The position numbers and the translations under genes are program-made. From CF-96 sp036269455 (lineage in GTDB: Bacteria; Chloroflexota; Dormibacteria; Aeolococcales; Aeolococcaceae), in assembly GCA_036269455.1 (NCBI GenBank), contig DATARS010000170.1:1-5855 (forward strand): 5,855 bases of DNA, read 5' to 3'. Below the pieces are notes generated by a model. It saw only the letters and a list, made by a program, of their open reading frames with translations. It searched no databases and was not told the DNA's origin. Below, in pieces: positions 1-4,829 of this stretch (the first letter of the stretch is position 1; every line of letters begins with the position of its first letter).

Positions 1-847
1 CGGACTTGTAGACGTAGTCGGTGCAGGCGTCGACGTCGAGACCGATGTTCCCCCACACCTCCTCGGCGAGGAAGCGGTCGCGCATCAGGTAGCAGGCCTC
101 GACACAGAACTCCTCGCGCTCGTCGCGCTCCTTCTGGGTGAGCTGCGGGTAGTAGTCGCGGAGCGAGAGCCGGCCGAAGGCGACGTGACGCGCCTCGTCC
201 TGCATCACGTAGGCGACCACCGAGCGGCCGAGTGGATCCTGGGCGATGTCGCGGATCAGGCCGAAGGCGGCGAGCGCGAGGCCCTCGATGAGCACCTGCA
301 TGCCGAGGTAGGTCATGTCCCACCGGCTGTCGGTGATGACATCGTCGAGCAGCGCCTTGAGGTGCGGGTTGATCGGGTACGCGAGCTCCAGCTTCTCATG
401 GAGGTAGCGCGAGTACGCCTCGACGTGGCGCGCCTCGTCCATCACCTGGGTGGCGGCGTAGAACTTGCTGTCGATGTCGGGCACGGTCTGGACGATCTTC
501 GAGGCGCAGATCAGTGCGCCCTGCTCGCCGTGGAGGAACTGCGAGAACTGCCAGGCGGCGCCGTGGTGGCAGACCTCCGCGCGCGCCTTCTCGTCCATCG
601 CGTCCCAGATCGGCGAACCGTAGAGGGGCACGTACATCTCCGGCGCCTGCAGGGGGTTGGAGTGGTCGACCTGATGCGACCAGTCGATCCGCTCCTGGGC
701 GTTCCACTGCAGCTTCTTGCCCTTCTCGTAGAGGTTGAGCAGCTTGTCGCGCCCCTCGTCGTACTCCCAGTTGAAGACGGTGACGTTCCCGCCGGCGATC
801 TCCCAGCGGGTCTGGTCCACCGGAAGCGTGTAGGCGCGGGTGCTCAT
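1..847 (-). CDS. Ferritin-like diiron-carboxylate protein, C-terminus cut off by window edge
   Basis: I translated this gene from the minus strand. The first 282 residues are present and no stop is reached before the left edge. It shows two half-sites of a four-helix-bundle diiron centre: Glu108 (HGEQGA), then Glu138 and His141 (DEARH); and Glu188 (IEGLAL), then Glu218 and His221 (DEARH). This E...ExxH...E...ExxH pattern is that of the ferritin-like superfamily (ribonucleotide reductase R2, bacterial multicomponent monooxygenases, acyl-ACP desaturases), so an O2-activating oxidase or oxygenase is likely, probably cytosolic since no signal peptide or membrane segment is seen. The extra His four residues before the last ExxH, expected in AurF-type N-oxygenases, is absent (Val214). 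The ATG is preceded by GAGAGGG (856-862) at 8 bases. The gene follows the MerR gene by 22 bases, so the two probably form an operon. The substrate cannot be read from the sequence. Confidence 0.88.
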   Translation of the reverse strand, partial: MSTRAYTLPVDQTRWEIAGGNVTVFNWEYDEGRDKLLNLYEKGKKLQWNAQERIDWSHQVDHSNPLQAPEMYVPLYGSPIWDAMDEKARAEVCHHGAAWQFSQFLHGEQGALICASKIVQTVPDIDSKFYAATQVMDEARHVEAYSRYLHEKLELAYPINPHLKALLDDVITDSRWDMTYLGMQVLIEGLALAAFGLIRDIAQDPLGRSVVAYVMQDEARHVAFGRLSLRDYYPQLTQKERDEREEFCVEACYLMRDRFLAEEVWGNIGLDVDACTDYVYKS

Positions 848-869
848 GGTCGTATCCCTCTCGTGCAGT

Positions 870-1580
870 TCACGCGGTGGCCTCCTCGAGGCCGGGGTGA
901 TCGAGGATCCGCTGCATCTCCTCCTGCACCGCGCGGCGGTGGAGGAGGGCGAGCATCTGGTCGACGATGGGAAGGCCGCGGTGGACGAGATCGCGCAGCG
1001 TCTGGGGGTCGTAGCGGCCCAGCACGGGACCGACGACCCGGGCGATCTCCTCCTGGACGATGCGCTCGACGGCGTCGCGGTAGAGGGCCAGGTTCTCGAG
1101 AGAGAACCCGCCCTCGGGGGTGAAGCCGGCGCGGCGACCGGCGACGACGAGGTCGAGGAAGCGGAGATCGGAGGCGGTCGGGGGACCCTCGGCGCTGATC
1201 ATCCGCAGCCGCCGCAGCGTCTCGATGTCCTCGTCGCTGAGGCAGCCGGCGTGGGCGGAGAACTCCTCGGCGGAGGCGGCCGGGTCGGGTTCCTCGAGCA
1301 GGCGGCCGGCCATCTGGAGGGTGCTCAGCTCCTCGAGGGGCAGCTCGCCCCAGCGGTCGAGCACGCCGCCGATGGCCCGCAGCGAGAGGCGGAGCTCCTG
1401 CTGCACGGTGCGGATCCAGGCGACCCGGCGCACCGTCGACTCGGCGTACCGCGCCTGGTTGCCGGCGGTCTTCCGCGACGGCGGGAGCAGCCCCTGCTGC
1501 GCGTAGAAATGGATGGTGGGAGCGCTCACCCCGGTGAGCCGGACCAGGTCGCGCATGCGCAGCGGGTGGGCCTCGGCCAT
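870..1580 (-). CDS. MerR-family transcriptional regulator
   Basis: A 236-residue protein with an N-terminal MerR winged helix-turn-helix (residues about 8-75: MRDLVRLTGVSAPTIHFY, then QQGLLPPSRKTAGNQARY). The PTIHFY...GLLPPSRKT form replaces the classical TIRYYE...GL of metal sensors and resembles the MerR branch that carries a large helical effector domain. Residues 76-236 are such a helical domain with one cysteine (Cys113), so a metal-thiolate sensor is unlikely and a small organic ligand more plausible (inference). A start 14 codons upstream (1622) is open, but it would put the start inside the 17-bp palindrome at 1611-1627. The ATG at 1580 fits the MerR domain edge and has AAGG about 8 bases before it. 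It lies just upstream of the diiron gene on the same strand, and probably regulates itself and that gene. The family call is firm; ligand and targets are inferred. Confidence 0.92.
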   Translation of the reverse strand: MAEAHPLRMRDLVRLTGVSAPTIHFYAQQGLLPPSRKTAGNQARYAESTVRRVAWIRTVQQELRLSLRAIGGVLDRWGELPLEELSTLQMAGRLLEEPDPAASAEEFSAHAGCLSDEDIETLRRLRMISAEGPPTASDLRFLDLVVAGRRAGFTPEGGFSLENLALYRDAVERIVQEEIARVVGPVLGRYDPQTLRDLVHRGLPIVDQMLALLHRRAVQEEMQRILDHPGLEEATA

Positions 1581-1610
1581 GCCTGGAGCCTTGCATGGCA
1601 CCCACCAATT

Positions 1611-1627
1611 GTCAAGTGGCACTTGAC
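1611..1627. promoter_or_regulatory. Perfect palindromic operator candidate upstream of the MerR gene
   Basis: The sequence GTCAAGTGGCACTTGAC is a perfect inverted repeat with 8-base arms around a central G at 1619. It lies 30 bases upstream of the chosen MerR start. MerR dimers bind odd-centred inverted repeats of this size next to the promoter they control, so autoregulation is the simplest reading. On the minus strand the outer edge gives TTGACA (1615 to 1610), a consensus -35 hexamer overlapping the palindrome. I see no good -10 at 16-19 bases from it, so the exact promoter is not assigned. Short CCCAC/GTGGG blocks (1601-1605, 1631-1635) flank it. Confidence 0.7.
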
Positions 1628-1693
1628 GTTGTGGGTGGGGCCCGGGCCGGGGCGGCGTTGAGCCCTTTTACGTGGATGGCGCGCCCCGAAGAC

Positions 1694-1722
1694 TTGACAG
1701 TATGACTAGTATCTTTTATCAT
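1694..1722 (+). promoter_or_regulatory. Near-consensus sigma-70-type promoter for the 51-residue membrane protein
   Basis: TTGACA (1694-1699) is a perfect -35. After exactly 17 bases TATCAT (1717-1722) matches five of six -10 positions. The stretch from about 1692 to 1724 is a conspicuous AT-rich island in very GC-rich DNA. Transcription would start near 1729-1730, giving a leader of about 46 bases before the ATG at 1776. An AGTAT repeat (1699-1703 and 1708-1712) lies in the spacer and could be a regulator site. The heptamer ACTTGAC (1692-1698) here also forms each arm of the palindrome at 1611-1627. Confidence 0.75.
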
Positions 1723-1727
1723 CGAGT

Positions 1728-1751
1728 CGCCGGCTGGCCGTACCGCCGGCG
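1728..1751 (+). other. 5' leader hairpin
   Basis: CGCCGGC (1728-1734) pairs perfectly with GCCGGCG (1745-1751) across a 10-base loop. It would sit at the very 5' end of the transcript predicted from the promoter at 1694-1722 and ends 8 bases before the GGAGGG ribosome-binding site (1760-1765). Such a hairpin could stabilise the mRNA; it does not cover the ribosome site. The role is inferred. Confidence 0.4.
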
Positions 1752-1775
1752 GGAGAGACGGAGGGTTCGACAGAC

Positions 1776-1931
1776 ATGGGTCCGGTTCTTCTCGTCCTGC
1801 TGCTGGTGGCCATCCTCTTCGGGGCGGGGGCCGCGGTCCACATGCTCTGGTGGGTCGCCGTGATCGCCCTGGCCCTCTGGCTCGTCGGCTTCGCCGCCCG
1901 GCCCCGCGGAGGCCGCTGGTACTACTGGTAG
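1776..1931 (+). CDS. Small hydrophobic membrane protein, 51 residues
   Basis: The reading frame encodes 51 residues with a hydrophobic segment at about 3-15 (GPVLLVLLLVAILF), a GAGAAVHMLWW link, a second at about 26-40 (VAVIALALWLVGFA), and a short basic aromatic tail (ARPRGGRWYYW). This order (Leu/Val-rich helix, small-residue turn, xLWW, second helix, R-rich tail ending in WYxW) is that of short 'hydrophobic proteins' widespread in actinobacteria, similar to lmo0937-type membrane proteins. No function is established that I know of. It should sit in the cytoplasmic membrane as a helical hairpin or a single long re-entrant pair. GGAGGG (1760-1765) lies 10 bases before the ATG. It has its own strong promoter and terminator, so it is probably monocistronic and may be highly expressed. 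Its size makes automated annotation likely to miss it. Confidence 0.85.
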   Translation: MGPVLLVLLLVAILFGAGAAVHMLWWVAVIALALWLVGFAARPRGGRWYYW

Positions 1932-1965
1932 ATCCCGCTCCTCGCGGACGACTGTTCCCTGCTCC

Positions 1966-2009
1966 GCGGCCCCGGCGCCTCCATTCCCCCCGGAGGCGAC
2001 CGGGGCCGC
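1966..2009 (+). terminator. Strong GC-rich hairpin terminator
   Basis: GCGGCCCCGG plus CGCCTCC (1966-1982) pairs with GGAGGCG and CCGGGGCCGC (1992-2009), giving 17 base pairs broken only by one bulged A (1999), with a 9-base loop. It lies 34 bases after the stop of the 51-residue protein. There is no real U-tract (CTTCGTC follows), as is common for terminators in very GC-rich bacteria. It separates the small-protein unit from the glycosyltransferase promoter. Confidence 0.7.
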
Positions 2010-2016
2010 CTTCGTC

Positions 2017-2022
2017 TACCGT
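2017..2022 (+). promoter_or_regulatory. Leaderless-type -10 box for the glycosyltransferase
   Basis: TACCGT fits the TAnnnT -10 pattern and ends six bases before the GTG at 2029, placing the transcript start on or next to the start codon. No usable ribosome-binding site with proper spacing precedes the GTG: the only G-rich run, GGGCGG, abuts it. No -35 hexamer is recognisable. A leaderless mRNA is therefore inferred. Confidence 0.5.
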
Positions 2023-2028
2023 GGGCGG

Positions 2029-3069
2029 GTGCAGCGGCTCCGGGTCGTCCACCTCCTCCCCGCGCTGGGGGTGGGGGGCAGCGAGCGGCTGATCCTCGAG
2101 CTCTGCGCCCACCTCGATCCCGAGCGCCACGAGCAGCACATCGTGCTGAGCCGCGCCACCTCGGTCACGCCGTGGTGGCCCGCGTCGCTCGAGCCGGCGA
2201 CGCCGGTCCACCTCGCGCGCGGGCGGGTGCCCGAGGTGCTCGCCGCGATCGGCCCGGCGGTGGTGCATGCGGCCTGGTGGGGGGTCGACGACCCGGCGCT
2301 CCGCCTCCTCGTCGCCGGTGCCGGCGGGCCGCCGGTGGTGCTCTCGGCGACCGACGGACACGAGCCGCTGCGCGGCCCGGCGATTCGGGCGACGGTGTTC
2401 TGCTGCGCCGCGCAGCGGGACGCCGTGGCGGCGCCGCCGGAGCCGAGCACGGTGATCCACAACGGCATCAGCCCGCCGTCGCCGGTCACCGCCGCGGAAC
2501 GGCTCGAGGCGCGCAACCGGCTCGGGCTCGACGGTGGCGCCGAGGTGGCCGTGGTGATGGTCCGCCTCCAGCACGACAAGGTGAACGCCGCCGGGTTCGA
2601 CGCGCTGGCGACGCTGCTGCGCGAGCGTCCCGCGGCGACGGCGCTGGTGCTCGGCAGCGGTGACCGCCTGGCCGCCTGGCGCCGTCGCGCCGGGGTGGCG
2701 GGGTTGTGCGACCGGGTGCGCCTCCTCGGCCTGGTGCCACATCCGCGCACCCACCTCGCCGCCGCCGACCTGTTCCTCCACCCGGTGCGCCGCGACACCT
2801 TCCCCTACGCCGTGCTCGAGGCCCTCGGCATCGGGCTCCCGGTGGCGGCCCTCGACCTGCCGGGATTGCGGGAGATGTGTGGCGATGCGGCGGTGTTCGC
2901 GCGGACGCCGGTCGAGCTCGGTCGTGCCGCCGCCGCGGTCCTGGCCGACCCGGGCCGGCGTGCGCTGATGGCGACCGAGGGGATGGCACGCGCCGGCCTG
3001 TTCACCGCCGCGCAGACCGCGACCGCCTACGCGCAGGTCCTCGAGGCGGCCGCTACCCCTTGCCCTTGA
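2029..3069 (+). CDS. GT4-type glycosyltransferase (GT-B fold)
   Basis: This 346-residue protein has the two-domain layout of GT4 glycosyltransferases, which move a sugar from a nucleotide-sugar to an acceptor. The N-terminal domain starts with a beta strand (LRVVHLLP) and the glycine-rich GGSER loop (16-20). VIHNGI (142-147) marks the linker to the donor-binding domain, and VMVRLQHDK (177-184) supplies the Arg/Lys that usually contact the donor diphosphate. The EX7E motif region reads DTFPYAVLE, so its first acid is Asp256 instead of Glu, with Glu264 conserved; the usual ALGIGLPVAA follows. It has no signal peptide, so it should act at the cytosolic side. At 346 residues it is slightly short for the family. 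The GTG start is forced because the first strand begins three codons later. The acceptor and pathway are unknown, and no polysaccharide genes are adjacent. Its last 17 bases overlap the convergent hydrolase gene. Confidence 0.88.
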   Translation: MQRLRVVHLLPALGVGGSERLILELCAHLDPERHEQHIVLSRATSVTPWWPASLEPATPVHLARGRVPEVLAAIGPAVVHAAWWGVDDPALRLLVAGAGGPPVVLSATDGHEPLRGPAIRATVFCCAAQRDAVAAPPEPSTVIHNGISPPSPVTAAERLEARNRLGLDGGAEVAVVMVRLQHDKVNAAGFDALATLLRERPAATALVLGSGDRLAAWRRRAGVAGLCDRVRLLGLVPHPRTHLAAADLFLHPVRRDTFPYAVLEALGIGLPVAALDLPGLREMCGDAAVFARTPVELGRAAAAVLADPGRRALMATEGMARAGLFTAAQTATAYAQVLEAAATPCP

Positions 3070-3712
3070 TCCACTCCACGTCGCCGTAGAAGCCGGGGTC
3101 GTGGGGGTTGTTCACGTACTGGGCGTACTGCCGCCGGCTCTCGCCGATCGTCGTCGAGGCACCGTGGCCGGGGAGCACCACGGTCTCGTCGTCGAGCGGA
3201 TGCAGGTGGTCGACGATCGACCGGATCAGCGTCTCGAGGTCGCCGGAGGCGGAGGTCTTCCCGGGGCCGCCGCGGAAGAGGGTGTCGCCGCTGATCACCG
3301 CGCGGCCGATGCGCAGGCTGATGCTCCCGGGAGTGTGGCCGGGGGTGTGCAGCACCTCGATCGCCTGGCCGCCGACCGGCACGGTGGCGCCGTGGTCGAG
3401 GCGGCCGTCGATGCGCTCCGCGGGGATCCGGATCTCCTTCGCCCCGACCAGCACCGGCGCGCTCGTGGCGGTGCGCACCGCGTCGTAGCTGCTCCAGTGG
3501 TCGGGGTGCCAGTGGGTGACGATGATCGTCCTCACCCCGCCGTCGGCGGCGATGGCCTCGAGCAGCTGCCCCTCCTCGACCGGCATGTCGACGAGCACCG
3601 ACTCGCCGCGCGCGAGGTCGCGCACGAGGTAGGCGTTGTTCTCGTAGGGACCCATCGGCCCCACCTTGACGATGCGGACGTCGCCGTCCTCGAAGGTCTC
3701 GAACCCGCTCAA
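3053..3712 (-). CDS. Metallo-beta-lactamase-fold hydrolase (glyoxalase II-like)
   Basis: A complete 219-residue MBL-fold enzyme with the full two-metal ligand set: HWHPDH (His67, His69, Asp71, His72), HTPGH (His126), SGDTLF (Asp143) and PGHG (His183). Motif spacing and LHTPGHTPGSISL resemble the glyoxalase II-like/YcbL group that hydrolyses thioesters or related esters. The exact substrate is not predictable, and the helical substrate-binding domain of true glyoxalase II is absent. It is cytosolic, with no signal peptide. It starts at TTG, supported by GGGAGGG seven bases upstream; the next in-frame candidates would remove the first strands (DVRIVKVGP). Its start overlaps the stop of the upstream HhH-GPD gene within TTGA, so the two are probably translated in coupled fashion. 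No terminator is visible; its end lies inside the convergent glycosyltransferase gene. Confidence 0.92.
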   Translation of the reverse strand: MSGFETFEDGDVRIVKVGPMGPYENNAYLVRDLARGESVLVDMPVEEGQLLEAIAADGGVRTIIVTHWHPDHWSSYDAVRTATSAPVLVGAKEIRIPAERIDGRLDHGATVPVGGQAIEVLHTPGHTPGSISLRIGRAVISGDTLFRGGPGKTSASGDLETLIRSIVDHLHPLDDETVVLPGHGASTTIGESRRQYAQYVNNPHDPGFYGDVEWIKGKG

Positions 3713-4341
3713 CGCCGTGCCCTCCCGGGACGAGCCGGGGCCAGGCCCTCGGCCCGCAGCCTCGCCTTGTGCGCCCGCTTCTGCGTCTGATACTCGGCCA
3801 GCTCCTCGGCGGTGGTGACGTCGCCGAGGGTGGGCCAGGTGGGCAGTGCCGCCTCGATGCCCCTGGGCCGCACCCCGTACTGATGCTCGAGGAGGCGGAG
3901 CACGCTGCGCACCTTCATGTCCCCGAAGCCGGGGAGGGCGGCGAGCCGCCGGCGCAGCTCGGCCGCGTCGTCGACGCCGCGCCAGATCGCCTCGGCGTCG
4001 CCGCCGTACTCGGCGGCGAGGTGGGCGGCCAGCGCCTGCACCCGCTGCGCCATGGCGGTGGGGAAGCGATGGATGGCGGGCCGCTCGGCGAAGCTCGCGG
4101 CGAGCCGCTCGGGGTCCATGGCCGCGAGCTCACCGGCGTCGATGGTGCCGACACGCCGGATCATCTCCAGGGGACCGGCGAACGCCTTCTGCACGGTCAC
4201 CTGCTGGTCGAGTACGAAGCCGATGAGCATCGCGGTCGGGTTCTCGGCGAGGAGCCGGTCGGCCTCCTCGTCTCCCGTCCAGGGCAGCGAGCGTGGCCTC
4301 GCCGCCGCCCTCGGGCCGGTGGGTCGGGCGGAGCTGGTCAT
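3709..4341 (-). CDS. HhH-GPD-type base-excision DNA repair protein
   Basis: A 210-residue protein of the HhH-GPD superfamily (endonuclease III/AlkA fold), whose members remove damaged bases from DNA. Core features are GFVLDQQVTVQKAFAGP (41-57), the helical segment RPAIHRFPTAMAQRVQAL (87-104), and the helix-hairpin-helix LPGFGDMKVRSVL (136-148). This matches a short group common in actinobacteria (LIGxxLDQQ...KAFAGP...HRFP...LPGFG). There is no cysteine, so no [4Fe-4S] cluster. Aligned without gaps to endonuclease III, the catalytic Lys120 position is Met142 (a Lys follows at 143) and the Asp138 position is Arg160, so classical lyase chemistry is doubtful. The open frame extends far upstream, but that extension is low-complexity Pro/Arg/Ala shadow; the ATG at 4341 has a leaderless-type -10 box. 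It is the first gene of a unit with the MBL hydrolase. Confidence 0.85.
   Translation of the reverse strand: MTSSARPTGPRAAARPRSLPWTGDEEADRLLAENPTAMLIGFVLDQQVTVQKAFAGPLEMIRRVGTIDAGELAAMDPERLAASFAERPAIHRFPTAMAQRVQALAAHLAAEYGGDAEAIWRGVDDAAELRRRLAALPGFGDMKVRSVLRLLEHQYGVRPRGIEAALPTWPTLGDVTTAEELAEYQTQKRAHKARLRAEGLAPARPGRARR
3720..3726 (-). promoter_or_regulatory. Ribosome-binding site fixing the TTG start of the MBL hydrolase
   Basis: Read on the minus strand this is GGGAGGG, seven bases before the TTG at 3712. It lies within the last codons of the HhH-GPD gene. It supports the unusual TTG start and re-initiation by ribosomes finishing the upstream gene. Confidence 0.7.
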
Positions 4342-4347
4342 GCCCCA

Positions 4348-4353
4348 AGGGTA
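4348..4353 (-). promoter_or_regulatory. Leaderless-type -10 box for the HhH-GPD gene
   Basis: On the minus strand TACCCT fits TAnnnT and ends six bases before the ATG at 4341, the same geometry as the glycosyltransferase start. No properly spaced ribosome-binding site precedes this ATG (only GGGG ending one base before it). A leaderless transcript is inferred; there is no clear -35. Confidence 0.45.
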
Positions 4354-4382
4354 CGCGTCCGCCTCTACACTCGGTGCCTCCA

Positions 4383-4428
4383 GGGGGAGGGCTGCCGGGG
4401 GGCGGGGGAGCCGCCGGCACAGGGGGGG
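4383..4428 (+). other. G-rich tract with quadruplex-forming pattern in divergent intergenic region
   Basis: Between the HhH-GPD gene and the plus-strand channel operon (131 bases without a gene) the plus strand holds G-runs at 4383-4387, 4389-4391, 4397-4402, 4404-4408 and 4422-4428. The first four are separated by loops of 1, 5 and 1 bases, which satisfies the usual G-quadruplex rule. A small CCCAC/GTGGG hairpin follows (4434-4447). A TACACT (4366-4371) on the plus strand could be a -10 for the downstream operon, which would place the G-tract in its 5' leader. Function is not known; a chance effect of base composition is possible. Confidence 0.4.
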
Positions 4429-4472
4429 AACTCCCCACCAGAGTGGGTGCGCCGGCGCGCAGAGGATGGAAG

Positions 4473-4826
4473 ATGGGGTGGGTCGGACGACTCCTCGGGC
4501 ACCCGAACGGGACGGTGGCGGTGCGTCTGCCCGCCGACCTCGCCGAGGCGCTCGACAACCGGGAGGGCGGCCGGGGGCTCGACGACGCGGTGGAGCGGGT
4601 GCTCCGCGCCCATCTCGCCGGCGGCTGCCGGGCGGTGCCCGACGACACCGAGCGGATGCCGTTCTGGCTCTCGCGCCGTGACGCACCGGTCGGCGACATC
4701 GAGGGGGAGCTGCGCGGGCGCATGGCGCAGCGGCGGGCGGCCGAGGCGGAGGCGGAGTCGGAGGACGACTCGGTGCCGCCGCGCCGTCCCCCGAGCCCGC
4801 GGAGCCGGCGCCCCAGCCGGGGCTGA
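4473..4826 (+). CDS. Hypothetical 117-residue protein with ribbon-helix-helix-like N-terminus
   Basis: I do not recognise this as a named family. Residues 13-20 (GTVAVRLP) look like a beta strand followed by two helices, ADLAEALDN (21-29) and GLDDAVERVLRAHL (35-48). This strand-helix-helix order, with a VRLP start and a ...RVLRAHL end, is the look of ribbon-helix-helix DNA-binding domains (inference; a search is needed). A middle segment (60-88) contains MPFWLSRRD and an amphipathic helix. The tail is low-complexity: acidic at 91-99, then Pro/Ser/Arg-rich and basic to the end, probably disordered. No membrane segment is present. The ATG at 4473 has AGAGG seven bases upstream; the open frame extends further upstream but only through the G-rich non-coding stretch. 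The channel gene starts 3 bases after its stop, so the products are probably co-expressed. It could be a local regulator of the operon. Confidence 0.7.
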   Translation: MGWVGRLLGHPNGTVAVRLPADLAEALDNREGGRGLDDAVERVLRAHLAGGCRAVPDDTERMPFWLSRRDAPVGDIEGELRGRMAQRRAAEAEAESEDDSVPPRRPPSPRSRRPSRG

Positions 4827-4829
4827 GCG

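Noticed and set aside
185..1123. Long plus-strand open frame opposite the diiron and MerR genes
   Set aside because: It is antisense to two well-supported genes; its residues are Leu/Val/Asp/Arg-rich with no motif, the usual mirror effect in GC-rich DNA.
1581..1622. Longer MerR start at 1622
   Set aside because: It would place the start codon inside the perfect palindrome that looks like the operator, and the added residues lie outside the MerR domain.
1639..1648. GGCCCGGGCC palindrome
   Set aside because: A short all-GC palindrome is expected by chance at this base composition and has no positional logic.
1612..2798. Two long minus-strand open frames across the small-protein unit and glycosyltransferase
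   Set aside because: They run antisense to the promoter, terminator and a motif-complete glycosyltransferase, with Arg/Pro/Ala low-complexity composition.
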